Source of the DNA: Paulinella micropora
Lineage: Eukaryota; Cercozoa; Imbricatea; Euglyphida
Length of the DNA stretch: 64,000 nucleotides
Direction of reading: 5' to 3'
Assembly (NCBI GenBank): GCA_009731375.1
Contig: BJOX01000073.1
Location: 370,627-434,626 of the forward strand
In this document: piece by piece, positions 1 to 11,830 of the stretch
How the letters are laid out: every line of letters begins with the position of its first letter
How positions within the stretch are numbered: the stretch's first letter is position 1
Position numbers and translations under genes: made by a program
Notes under the pieces: generated by a model
The model's input: only the letters and a program-made list of their open reading frames with translations
Database searches by the model: none
What the model was told of the DNA's origin: nothing

Positions 1-10
1 AGATAGACAT

Positions 11-94
<84 letters not shown>

Positions 95-95
95 G

Positions 96-146
<51 letters not shown>

Positions 147-402
147 GAGATGTCGCAAAGGAATGTAGTCCTTGCAAAGGAACGCAGTTTCACATCAAAC
201 AGTAATTTGTGTACTGTGCATGTGTCCGGGATGGGAATCACGGGTAGACTGTGTTCTGGAAAAAGAAGAAGATAGATAGATAGACAGATAGATAGATAGA
301 TAAATAGAGAGATAGATAGATAGATAGATAGATAGATGGATAGATAGATAGATTGATAGATTGATAGATTGATAGATTGATAGATGGATAGATTGATAGA
401 TT

Positions 403-485
<83 letters not shown>
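1..485. repeat. (GATA)n tetranucleotide array
   Basis: Near-perfect GATA repeats with GACA, GATG and GATT variants, interrupted once by a retroelement tail at 147-270. No coding content; reading frames here are repeat translations. Confidence 0.95.
147..270 (-). mobile_element. 3' tail fragment of the RLE-type LINE (family A)
   Basis: About 120 bp nearly identical to the 3'-terminal part of the retrotransposon whose ORF lies at 60.2-61.8 kb. The 3' end (GAGATGTCGC on the plus strand) abuts (GATA)n, and the truncated 5' end also abuts (GATA)n. This is a severely 5'-truncated copy inside the microsatellite. Confidence 0.8.
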
Positions 486-710
486 GAGATATCGACTAAT
501 GTCAGAAAAAAGGAGCTTCTGATTTCGTCAACCAAGGAAGTCTATGGGTAAAGTATTAATCCGATGCCCAGCTAAGCCGTGATGTTTGCACGGAAGGGAC
601 TGATACAGGCGATACCAAAGCTCCCTAGTACCAGGCGGGGCCAGGGCTCGTTCCATAAGCGCCCCTTGCAGAACGAGCTCCCACCTCCATTACAGAGGAC
701 CCAGTAAGCA
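486..710 (-). mobile_element. Family B short element, 3' part
   Basis: This block matches the 3' two-fifths of the element at 36.7-37.28 kb in reverse orientation, with a few substitutions and one indel. Its 3' end abuts (GATA)n at 485, and its 5' side runs into the N gap at 711-720. No protein of its own is recognisable. I infer a SINE or the 3' end of an unrecognised LINE. Confidence 0.7.
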
Positions 711-720
711 NNNNNNNNNN

Positions 721-997
<277 letters not shown>

Positions 998-1224
998 GAG
1001 ATCTCGCAAAGGAATGTAGTCCTTGCAAAGGAACGCAGTTTCACATCAAACAATAATTTGTGTACTGTGCATGTGTCCGGGATGGGAATCACGGGTAGAC
1101 TGTGTTATGCATATAAACAGTCTACCCGTGATTCCCATCCCGGACACATGCACAGTACACAAATTATTGTTTGATGTGAAACTGCGTTCCTTTGCAAGGA
1201 CTACATTCCTTTGCGACATCTCAT
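998..1224. mobile_element. Head-to-head inverted pair of family A LINE tails
   Basis: 998-1106 is a minus-strand copy and 1117-1224 a plus-strand copy of the same LINE 3' tail, joined at their 5'-truncated ends by about 10 bp. The two arms are almost perfect inverted repeats, and the symmetry continues into the flanking microsatellite on both sides. Confidence 0.85.
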
Positions 1225-1301
1225 CAATCTATCAATCTATCTATCTATCTATCTATCTATCTCTCTATCTCTCTATCTCTCTATCTGTCTATTGATAGAT
1301 T

Positions 1302-1343
<42 letters not shown>

Positions 1344-1392
1344 CAGATAGATAGATAGACAGATAGACAGATAGATAGATAGACAGATAGAC

Positions 1393-1458
<66 letters not shown>

Positions 1459-1481
1459 CTAGATAGATAGATAGATTAGAT

Positions 1482-1558
<77 letters not shown>

Positions 1559-1572
1559 TGATAGATTCATTG

Positions 1573-1640
<68 letters not shown>

Positions 1641-1742
1641 CTACATATCTACCTATCTCAGATAGATAGACACATAGGTAAAGATGGGAAGATAGATAGA
1701 TAGGAAGCTCTTTGAAAAGCTCGTCATGACTTAAGAGCACTC

Positions 1743-1801
<59 letters not shown>

Positions 1802-1853
1802 CTATCTATCTATGTATCTATCTATCTACTATCAATCTATCTATGTATCTATA

Positions 1854-1903
<50 letters not shown>

Positions 1904-1979
1904 ATGAGCGCGTCTAGCACGAGGAACAAAAAGAAAGAGAGAAAGAAAGAAGGAAAGGAAGGAAGGGAAAGAAGATCGG

Positions 1980-2024
<45 letters not shown>

Positions 2025-2186
2025 GGAAAGATGGATAGATAGATGGATAGATATATAGATGGATAGATAGATAGGAGAGATAAATAGAGAGATAGATAGA
2101 GATAGATAGATGGATATATAGATAGGTAGAGAGATAGATAGGTAGAGAGATAGATAGACTGATAGATAGATGGATAGATAGATAGT

Positions 2187-2267
<81 letters not shown>

Positions 2268-2268
2268 G

Positions 2269-2345
<77 letters not shown>

Positions 2346-2405
2346 CGAAGTCACACTCGTTGAGAAGGTCCCAGAGGGCCTGATTCTGAGCCGCGCCGCG
2401 GACAG

Positions 2406-2473
<68 letters not shown>

Positions 2474-2502
2474 GTCTATCTTATCTATCTAATCTATCTA
2501 TC

Positions 2503-2543
<41 letters not shown>
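1225..2543. repeat. (GATA)n and (TATC)n arrays with short unique islands
   Basis: GATA arrays at about 1280-1640 and 1978-2343 and TATC arrays at about 1741-1903 and 2407-2543. Short non-repeat islands lie at 1641-1740, 1904-1977 and 2344-2406. I see no gene or RNA in the islands. Confidence 0.9.
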
Positions 2544-2545
<2 letters not shown>

Positions 2546-2858
2546 CAGGAGGGAACTTAGGGCCAGGAGGCCGGTCCTTCTTGACTTTGAAGGTGTCAAG
2601 GTCTTGTCGGCAGAGCTTCTCAGAAATAAGATAATATACGTCAGGCGTGACGCCTGACACACAGGTGGCGGTGGCATGTAGAATGCCTTGGTCGCGATAG
2701 AGCTCGTGGAAAGCCTTAGCCGGGAATTTTGATAAGGCGTGTAAGCGGGTCCTCCACCGCGTCGACCGTCGAGATGTCTGCCGAAGTAGATTCTGGAGAG
2801 GGCCCCAGACTTGGTTGTCACTGCATGACGTCGGGACTCCGATTAGTCCTCGCACCAT
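2535..2858 (-). CDS. Possible coding segment in a GC-rich island
   Basis: A 107-codon minus-strand frame in the GC-rich block between the GATA arrays and 3.55 kb. The C-terminal half (through [14 protein letters not shown]) looks protein-like, but an overlapping minus frame of 96 codons is also open. The start codon of the open stretch is not convincing, and the frame runs into the TATC array at its 3' end. I recognise no family. It may be an exon or transposon remnant; the choice of frame is uncertain. Confidence 0.25.
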
Positions 2859-3210
2859 TTGCCATCATCCGGAAGTGGTAGGGTCCGTTGGATCGCGCGA
2901 AGCGGCTGTCGTAGCTAGCGGTCATCACGTTGCGTCATTGCCCTTGCGGCAAACGGGGCTGCGGAGGGCTTAAGCGTACTGGGGAGCGCAGCGCGGAGGG
3001 ACGATAGTCTTGGTACGGGCGCCGATGGTTGCGACCGGTAGAGGAGCTATTACGACCGTGAACTATTTAAATTGTAGTCGACTCGGCGGTCGTTGCAATG
3101 AATAATCGGAATCATTTGCCACACGGTATGCGTTTTCACCGGTGGGCTCACGGCGGCGTTGGCGTCCGTGTGTTCGGCGGCCCGAAGGCGGGCGGTACTG
3201 CCACCTGGTG

Positions 3211-3552
3211 TTAGCGCAGCGGCGCTGCGGAGGATCGCGTACTCTTCTCGCTGTCAGGCACTGAGGTTGGTAGTCCTTCATATCCTTGGAGATAAGTTCC
3301 CTCATTGCGAGCTGTTGATGAATCTCCAAAATTCGACACGCTGAGGTGACCATCTCGGAAGGTCAGGGTTGACTGCCGAGTAGGGGATATCCACAATGGA
3401 GCTGAAGGCCGGGTTCTCAGGTATATGGAAAGCGGAGCGGCTCGCGATGGTGGTCGCCTTGACGGTGCGTCTGTCGCTGCTTCTGTTGCGTTCTCGAGCG
3501 AGTACCGAATGCCGGGTTCGTCGACGCTTATTTTTATAGTTTTCCCCGTTGG
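3211..3552 (-). CDS. Possible 3'-terminal exon, hypothetical protein
   Basis: On the minus strand a pyrimidine tract (TTTTTTTCTTATTTAG) ends at 3553, and an open frame of about 113 codons runs from 3552 to a stop at 3211-3213. It begins PTGKTIKISVDEPG and ends SSAAPLR. A second minus frame is open across much of the same interval (ending WRFINSSQ), so the true frame is not settled. The upstream donor exon was not found; 3553-3600 leads into CCTAG and AGT repeats. The sequence is more GC-rich than its surroundings. No family recognised. Confidence 0.35.
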   Translation of the reverse strand, partial: PTGKTIKISVDEPGIRYSLENATEAATDAPSRRPPSRAAPLSIYLRTRPSAPLWISPTRQSTLTFRDGHLSVSNFGDSSTARNEGTYLQGYEGLPTSVPDSEKSTRSSAAPLR

Positions 3553-3602
3553 CTAAATAAGAAAAAAACAGTTATTAATACTTCTCATAGCCTAGCCTAG
3601 CC

Positions 3603-3603
<1 letters not shown>

Positions 3604-3663
<60 letters not shown>
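3604..3663. repeat. (AGT)n trinucleotide array
   Basis: About 20 perfect AGT units, preceded by three CCTAG units. Confidence 0.9.
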
Positions 3664-3664
<1 letters not shown>

Positions 3665-3988
3665 CTCAGACTACACGTGGCGCGTAGGTGGATGAGGGCT
3701 AACAACCCTTACTGGCGTCCGAATACTTCAACTATTAATACCCCCCCTGTAATAGTCGCAATGAAGTTCACTTGACTCGTCACCTGACTTGAAGCTGAGA
3801 GACGGTCAAACTACAGATCTTGAAAACTGAACTAGCTTTGATAGTACGCAAACCGTCCACTCTTTTAATAACTTGAATACTTGCCACTCGTAGAGCCTGA
3901 GTGGGAAGCAGAAGAGATAGAATTGAAGAGGTCTCAGTCAAAGAGATATATATTAATATTAATACAAAGGCGGGAAAAAAAATGAAGC

Positions 3989-4023
<35 letters not shown>

Positions 4024-4590
4024 AAANNNNNNNNNNAAAAAAAAAAAAAAAAAAAAAAAGAACTTGAAAGGTAGCAAATATTAATACAATGAAAGAGAAG
4101 AGATATTAATATTAATATAAGAGGGGAAAGTGGGAAATATAGAAGGGGAAAGCTTATTTTCGGAGTTTATCCGAGTGTGAGCAGGCGGACACTGTGCACG
4201 GAGTCCGAAGCGAAGTTCGTTGCGGGTCCTAGTTAGATTATATTAGTATAACATTGAAATTCTTTACGCAAGCACTGATCACCTTAATCATAAAATACTT
4301 GCCACTCGTAAACTTGGTGAGTGGGAAGCAGAAGAGATAGTAAATGCCACCGAGAGGTGAAGCGTAACTTGAAAAAAAATGATTGGCAAAGCCATAGACT
4401 TTTTTGATGTCATATCTTACATGTTTAAACAGTACTATGATGATATTATGTACATCCTCCTCTCTCTCTGTCTTTTTTTATGCAAGCACTGTTTTAATAG
4501 AATACTTGCCACTCGTAGAGCTGAGTGGGAAGCAGAAGAGATAAAGTGGAAGAGGTATATATCAAGAGATACAAAAAGAGAAAACAACGT
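3664..4590. other. Non-coding interval with a thrice-repeated 45-bp motif and poly-A tracts
   Basis: The motif AATACTTGCCACTCGTA followed by GAGTGGGAAGCAGAAGAGAT occurs at about 3878-3922, 4297-4342 and 4500-4545 in the same orientation. Each copy is followed within about 130 bp by an A-rich or poly-A tract. This looks like successive diverged copies of a short poly-A-tailed retroelement. An N gap (4027-4036) splits the first poly-A. No gene seen. Confidence 0.5.
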
Positions 4591-4591
4591 G

Positions 4592-4628
<37 letters not shown>

Positions 4629-4631
4629 CCC

Positions 4632-4662
<31 letters not shown>

Positions 4663-4672
4663 CTCTCTCTCT
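4591..4672. repeat. Poly-A / poly-C / (CT)n tract
   Basis: Consecutive homopolymers (about 35 A, about 30 C) followed by CT dinucleotides. The length is likely unreliable in the assembly. Confidence 0.9.
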
Positions 4673-4675
4673 CTC

Positions 4676-4765
4676 TTTGTCTCTGCCCTGGTCGATGAGG
4701 TTCTCGCCGCACGTGAAGCAGTTGAGGCAGGTCACGTGGCAGAACACCTTGTTCACCGTCAGATA
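4676..4765 (-). CDS. LIM-domain exon (central zinc-ligand block)
   Basis: LIM domains are double zinc fingers that mediate protein-protein contacts, often at the cytoskeleton or in the nucleus. After a minus-strand acceptor (TTGTTGGGGAG at 4766) the frame reads YLTVNKVFCHVTCLNCFTCGENL, giving the H-x2-C-x2-C-x2-C ligands at the centre of a LIM domain. The frame stays open through GENLIDQGRDKE into the CT repeat. No good GT donor is visible, so the exon end is approximate. The C-x2-C pairs expected on either side are not present here. It is probably one exon of a gene also represented at 5326-5384, with other exons missing or lost. Confidence 0.55.
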
Positions 4766-5145
4766 CTCCCCAACAATCTAACACACAAACACACACCAGC
4801 AAACTAACTCAGCTTGGCCTTGACCACTAAGCCTAGCTTCAAGCGAGGTGCTCCAAGCTGATCTTGCACAACACACACAAAGAACTAACACTGACCCTAA
4901 CACTAACACTAACCCTGATGAGCCTGAGCCTAACTTCAATCGAGGTAGCTCCTCGATCATCTGGCATTCCACAAAAGAAAGCCAAGAAAAAGGAAACAAA
5001 AACGGAAAGAAAAAACAGACAGAAAAAAAAAAAAAAAAAAATCGCGAGCAAGGACAGCCGTGGCGCGGCAGAGAAGAAGCGACGCTGGGAGCGAAGAAGA
5101 GCAGTAGAGCGCACAAACTGTCTGTCTTAGGTCAGCTCCAGCAGG

Positions 5146-5298
5146 CTTCTTCTTGTTGCTGTTGTCGTTGTCGTCGTCATTGTCATTGTCATTGTTGTTG
5201 TTGTTGTTGCTGTTGCTGTTGTTGTTGTTGTTGTTGTTGTTGTTATCTTTGTCGCAGAAAAAGCATCTTGTTGTTGTTGTTGTTGTTGTTGTTGTTAT
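5146..5298. repeat. (GTT)n / (GTC)n trinucleotide array
   Basis: Imperfect GTT repeats with GTC and GCT variants between the two LIM exons; likely intronic. Confidence 0.85.
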
Positions 5299-5325
5299 CA
5301 TGGTCTGTTGTTGACCTGTTTGGTG

Positions 5326-5384
5326 CAGACCAGGCAGAAGAAGCACTCCTCATGGAAGTTGCCGTTCGGCGTCTCGATAATGTT
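5326..5384 (-). CDS. LIM-domain exon (second central block)
   Basis: On the minus strand an acceptor (CACACCCACAG) precedes NIIETPNGNFHEECFFCLVCTKQ, followed by a donor (CAG then GTCAAC at 5325). HEECFFCLVC supplies the H-x2-C-x2-C-x2-C ligands of a LIM domain. The exon is 59 nt and ends in phase 0. Joining it directly to 4765-4676 would leave too few residues between ligand blocks, so an exon is missing between them or they belong to alternative copies. The intron on the 5' side is filled with ATGT repeats. Confidence 0.6.
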
Positions 5385-5394
5385 CTGTGGGTGT

Positions 5395-5520
5395 GTGTAT
5401 GTGTGTATGTATGTATGTATGTATGTATGTATGTATATATGTATGTATGTTATGTATGTATGTATGTATGCATGTATGTATGTATGTTTGTATGTATGTA
5501 TGTATGTATGTATGTATGCA
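5395..5520. repeat. (ATGT)n array
   Basis: Tetranucleotide TATG repeats between the LIM exon and its partial duplicate. Confidence 0.9.
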
Positions 5521-5547
5521 GGAAAAGCACTCCTCGTGGAAGTTGCC

Positions 5548-5551
<4 letters not shown>
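5519..5551 (-). pseudogene. Truncated duplicate of the 5326-5384 LIM exon
   Basis: The minus strand reads NGNFHEECFSC, the same residues as the intact exon with several nucleotide changes. It is cut off directly by the ATGT array on its 3' side and by (CT)n on its 5' side, which indicates partial exon duplication with microsatellite at both breakpoints. Confidence 0.6.
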
Positions 5552-5591
<40 letters not shown>

Positions 5592-5612
5592 CTCTCTCTC
5601 TCTCTTTCTCTC
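5551..5612. repeat. (CT)n array
   Basis: Dinucleotide CT repeat. Confidence 0.9.
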
Positions 5613-5790
5613 AATCCGAGGCGCTCTCCTCTCCCGTGCCGAAGACTAGCATTCTCCAAATGAGCTGCCGCTGAGCACAACCAGCTGCGTGCTTTATCAT
5701 GAGTCATTGAAAGTGAAAGGTAGAGAAATTGCTGTGAAGATCGTTTTTTGTTCTGTGATGACTGACCGGCCATCTCCCAAATAAAGTGAA

Positions 5791-7233
5791 TCAAAGGATT
5801 GTGCATGTCTTTTCCAACCATGAAGCCGTCGGAGAGATCGCTTTGAATCTGTAACCCGCCAAGAGGCTTATCAGAGCTTGTCTCTGAAGAACCAGCCGCT
5901 CGAGGAAAATAGGTCTCAACACTGGGTCTAAACCATCAAGATCAGGAAGCCCAACACAAACGAAATTGGATGAATGAAGTAGACTAGCATCAGAGTCCCT
6001 TGATACTGTGCTGCTGAAAAGCTTGCCAACAACCTCGTGCTTCTTGTACCTTTCTAAAACCCTTTCGTTTTCCTGTGAGCTTAATGCATCGCAGTGGGTG
6101 ATGATAACAACGCAGTGCCTTTTGCGGTCCGATTTATCGAGGCTGAACCATTCAATCGCTTGCTTCATCGCCTCCACTTCTGGTGGGTTCAGCCGTCCGT
6201 TGCGCAGCACAAACACAAACCGATTCAGTGTCTTAAAACCTTTCTTTACTCCCTCGCTTGCAAGCTTGAGCACTTGATCGTCCCTTAGCTTCGTGTCGAG
6301 CATGCCAATGGTATCAACAAAATTATGCTGACCGGGTACTTTGTCAGTACCAAATAGACTTTGACAAGTCACTGCTTCGATCCTCTTGGTGACCGACTCT
6401 AAGCTTGGTTTAGATTCAAACATGTCCTGCCCCAAAATGAAGTTGATCAAGCGGCTTTTTCCGGAACCCGTGGGACCAACGAAGAGAAGCGTTTGACAAA
6501 CTTCGGCCGGTGTAAATTCAAGACCTACCATCTTAGGCGACATCAGTGCAACTGGGGTCTTAGCAAACTTCAGATGATCTTTAGGGAAGTGCCCGACTTT
6601 CTCATCGATTGGTGGAGGTTTCAAGATGAATTTTTCTCTCTTGATTGCAAATAGTTTGCTGCCAACTTCAATATTATAACGGCCCGCTTCGGCATTGTAA
6701 CTAGACAAAGCTGCATCGGTATTATTGTATGCTGCGTATTCTCGATGAGAAATATTTTGAATGCAGACAAGGCTTTTCACGAGGTACGCCTCCATTTTGT
6801 CTTTTTTCCTCTCGGGTGATGATGATGATGATGATGATGAGGAGGAGGAGGAGGAGGAGGAGCAGGAGGAGGAGAAAGAAGAAGAGGAGGAGGGAGAAGA
6901 AGGAGCAGAAGGCTTGAGAGCTTTCAGGAGCTGTTTGGCATGGCCTTCTTTCATTCCCATTCCCAGCAAGCGGTCGAGCTCGATTTCGGCACAGCGCTCC
7001 AGCGTGTCGTATCCAAGGTCGTTGAAGCTGTTGAGGTACTGCTCAAGCTGGAGACTTCGCAGTAGAGCAAACAAAGAACTGGCACAAGGCTTTTCCTGCT
7101 GACTTGCTAACATCTCCTCTCGCAGTTGGACTGCAAGCATAAAATCGTTTCGCACTTGCTCGTTAAGGGCCAGCAGGGGGCGCCGCGCGGTGTACTCCGG
7201 GACGTCGTCGGCTGCATCGTCCTTCGAATCCAT
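5791..7233 (-). CDS. SAM-domain AIG1/GIMAP-like GTPase with C-terminal CAAX box
   Basis: A predicted 480-residue GTPase and the only clean, intact, intronless gene in the window. A SAM domain (about residues 55-107, YLNSFNDLGYDTLERCAEIE and onward) is followed by a poly-Ser linker (about 112-139) coded by a GAT/GAG-type repeat. A P-loop NTPase core has G1 GPTGSGKS (253-260), G3 DTIG (307-310) and G4-like THCD (379-382), in the arrangement of AIG1/GIMAP or septin-like small GTPases. The protein ends CTIL, a CAAX prenylation motif whose final Leu would favour geranylgeranylation (inference), so it is probably membrane-anchored. The start chosen is the ATG at 7233 in a strong context (GCCATGG); codons upstream in frame are TTG. 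SAM would supply oligomerisation or partner binding. The fusion order is seen; the family call rests on the motifs. Confidence 0.85.
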   Translation of the reverse strand: MDSKDDAADDVPEYTARRPLLALNEQVRNDFMLAVQLREEMLASQQEKPCASSLFALLRSLQLEQYLNSFNDLGYDTLERCAEIELDRLLGMGMKEGHAKQLLKALKPSAPSSPSSSSSFSSSCSSSSSSSSSSSSSSSPERKKDKMEAYLVKSLVCIQNISHREYAAYNNTDAALSSYNAEAGRYNIEVGSKLFAIKREKFILKPPPIDEKVGHFPKDHLKFAKTPVALMSPKMVGLEFTPAEVCQTLLFVGPTGSGKSRLINFILGQDMFESKPSLESVTKRIEAVTCQSLFGTDKVPGQHNFVDTIGMLDTKLRDDQVLKLASEGVKKGFKTLNRFVFVLRNGRLNPPEVEAMKQAIEWFSLDKSDRKRHCVVIITHCDALSSQENERVLERYKKHEVVGKLFSSTVSRDSDASLLHSSNFVCVGLPDLDGLDPVLRPIFLERLVLQRQALISLLAGYRFKAISPTASWLEKTCTIL

Positions 7234-7275
7234 GGCCTGTGCATGCAACAAAGCATCGGTCTAACTACTATATCT

Positions 7276-7334
<59 letters not shown>

Positions 7335-7343
7335 ATCTTTTCC
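7276..7343. repeat. Poly-C tract beside an N gap
   Basis: About 58 C followed by CATCTTTTCC and a 10-N gap at 7344-7353, just 5' of the GTPase start. Confidence 0.9.
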
Positions 7344-7447
7344 NNNNNNNNNNCTCCATAGCGAACTGCCCATCGCCTATTTTTAATTCTTCTTCGTAGC
7401 TGCCGCTTGCAAAGGGCGTCAACCCTGCGCTGGCTCCCCCCTGTATA

Positions 7448-7785
7448 GACACATAGAAACATACATACATACATGCACATATACATACATACATATGCGT
7501 ACTTACATACATACACAATACATACATGCATGCATGTGCATGCATGCATGAATACATATATACATACATACATACGTACATACATACATACGTACATACA
7601 TACATACATACATACATAGTAATACATACATACACACGTACATTCATACATTTATACAAGCATGCATACATATACATACATTGCATACATACATACATAC
7701 ATGCCGTATGTACGTATGTATGTCTGTATGCAAGTATGCATGTATTGCATGTATTGCATGTATGTGTGCATGTATATATGCATGA
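7448..7785. repeat. (ATAC)n then (ATGT)n array
   Basis: TACA/ATAC units turn into TATG/ATGT units near 7703, giving an inverted arrangement of the same tetranucleotide. No gene. Confidence 0.9.
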
Positions 7786-7822
7786 AAGCGAAAAAGAGAT
7801 CAAAGAGAAGAACTATACGACT

Positions 7823-7851
7823 TGGGGGGGGGGGGGGGGAANNNNNNNNNN
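7823..7851. repeat. Poly-G tract and N gap
   Basis: A run of about 17 G followed by a 10-N gap. Confidence 0.85.
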
Positions 7852-7916
7852 TTACCATAGTTTATCTGTTATCACAAAGAGAACTTAAAAAAATCCAGCA
7901 ATTCTTAACTAAATGG

Positions 7917-7932
7917 TAGTCAGTAGTAGGAA

Positions 7933-8021
<89 letters not shown>

Positions 8022-8024
8022 ATA

Positions 8025-8095
<71 letters not shown>

Positions 8096-8143
8096 ATAGC
8101 ATGGGGAGTAGTAGTGGTAGTGGAAGTACTAGTAGTGGTAATG

Positions 8144-8180
<37 letters not shown>

Positions 8181-8264
8181 CAGCAGCAGCAGCAGCAGCA
8201 GCAGTAGGCGTACTAGTAGCAGTAGTAGCAGCAGCAGCGAAAGCAGCAGCACCAGCAGCAGCAA

Positions 8265-8341
<77 letters not shown>

Positions 8342-8443
8342 ATAGTATTAAGAGTAGTAGTAGTAGTAGTAGTAGTAGTACTAGTAGTAGTAGTAGTGGT
8401 AGTAGTAGTAGTAGTAGTAGTAGCAGTAGTAGTTGTAGTAGTT

Positions 8444-8510
<67 letters not shown>

Positions 8511-8711
8511 AAATAGAAGTAGAAGTGAAAGTAGAGACAGTATAGTAGTGTACTAGTGTAGTAGTGTAGTAGTGTAACATTGGTAGTAGTAGTACTTTAG
8601 TGCTAAAGACAGTAGTAGTAGTAGTAGTAGTGGTAGTAGTGGTAGTAGTAGAAGTACTAGTAGTAGTAGTAGTAGTAGTAGTAGCAGTAGAAGTAGCAGT
8701 AGTAGTAGTAC

Positions 8712-8747
<36 letters not shown>

Positions 8748-8805
8748 CAGTAGTAGCAGCAGTAGCAGCTAGAAGTAGTAGTAGTAGTAATAGTAGTAGT
8801 AGTAA

Positions 8806-8862
<57 letters not shown>

Positions 8863-8970
8863 AAGTAGAAGAAGAAGAAGAAGAAGAAGAAGAAGAAGAA
8901 GAAGAAGAAGAAGAAGAAGAAGAAGAAGAAGAAGAAGAAGAAGAAGAAGAAGAAGAAGAAGAAGAAGAAG

Positions 8971-9041
<71 letters not shown>

Positions 9042-9092
9042 CTAGTAGTTGTAGATGTGGAAGTAGTAGAAGTAGTAGAAGTAGTAGAAGTA

Positions 9093-9167
<75 letters not shown>

Positions 9168-9220
9168 GTATTAGTAGTAGTAGTAGTAGCAGTAGCAGCA
9201 GCAGTAGCAGTAGCAGCAGC

Positions 9221-9261
<41 letters not shown>

Positions 9262-9281
9262 AAGTAGTAGTAGAAGTAGTA

Positions 9282-9323
<42 letters not shown>

Positions 9324-9364
9324 TAGTAGAAGAAGTAGTAGTAGTAGCAGTGGTAGTAGTAGTG

Positions 9365-9430
<66 letters not shown>

Positions 9431-9432
9431 CT
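7917..9432. repeat. Giant (AGT)n/(AGC)n/(GAA)n trinucleotide block
   Basis: About 1.5 kb of nearly pure trinucleotide repeat: AGT units dominate, with AGC islands (about 8180-8285, 8745-8770, 9187-9220) and a (GAA)n island (about 8862-9000). Long frames through it (poly-S, V, L, T, Y, R) exist only because of the 3-bp period. Confidence 0.95.
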
Positions 9433-10415
<983 letters not shown>

Positions 10416-10457
10416 NNNNNNNNNNATTACAATTGGTTTGACACATGATGGGGGTAC

Positions 10458-10848
<391 letters not shown>

Positions 10849-10861
10849 ATGCTGGAGATCG

Positions 10862-11175
10862 ATAAGGGAAGACGGACGCACGCTACATACATCCATGCGT
10901 ACATACAGACATACATACATACATACATACATACATACACACATACATACATACATACATACATACATAAATACATACATACATACATACGTACATACAT
11001 ACATACGTACATACATACGTACATACATACGTACATACATACATACATACATACATACTATCCACCTGGGGAGCAGATGGCAGCTGCTGCTGCAGATTAA
11101 AAAGGGAAGACGGACGCGCCCTACATAGAAAGATATGCATGTATGTATGTGTGAAGGGAAGTCGGACGCATCCTA
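10862..11175. repeat. Thrice-repeated AAGGGAAGACGGACGC motif around a (TACA)n array
   Basis: The motif occurs at about 10866, 11101 and 11155, each followed by CTA and TACAT or GATAG repeats. A TACA array fills 10885-11057. These look like dispersed short insert units shared between microsatellite loci. Confidence 0.6.
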
Positions 11176-11217
11176 GATAGCAAACTATTCATGCATGTAT
11201 GTGTGTATATGTATCTG

Positions 11218-11261
11218 TAGGTAGGTAGGTAGGTAGGTAGGTAGATAGGTAGATAGGTAGG

Positions 11262-11302
<41 letters not shown>

Positions 11303-11315
11303 GGATGGATGGATG

Positions 11316-11401
<86 letters not shown>

Positions 11402-11457
11402 TACCCGTTGGGTCCTGTAAGGTTGACCTCTGCTTGTGAGATAGATAGATAGATAGG

Positions 11458-11513
<56 letters not shown>

Positions 11514-11577
11514 TACCCGTTCGGTCCTGTAAGGTTGACCTCTGCTTGTGAGATAGATAGATAGATAGGTAGGTAGG

Positions 11578-11621
<44 letters not shown>

Positions 11622-11750
11622 CAGATAGACAGATAGATAGATAGATAAATAGATAGATAGATAGATAGATAGATAGAGAGATAGATAGATAGATAGAGAG
11701 AGAGATAGATAGATAAAGAGAGAGATAGATAGATAAAGAGAGAGAGAGAG

Positions 11751-11830
<80 letters not shown>
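11218..11830. repeat. (GGTA)n/(GATA)n array with two copies of a 42-bp insert
   Basis: GATA-type repeats carry two nearly identical inserts beginning AATTACCCGTT and ending CTGCTTGTGAG at about 11398-11440 and 11511-11552, the same orientation, about 113 bp apart. This suggests a local tandem duplication. Confidence 0.85.

Noticed and set aside
4889-4925. Telomere-like CCTAACACTAACACTAACCC
   Set aside because: Only three or four irregular units, interior location, no continuation; a chance degenerate repeat.
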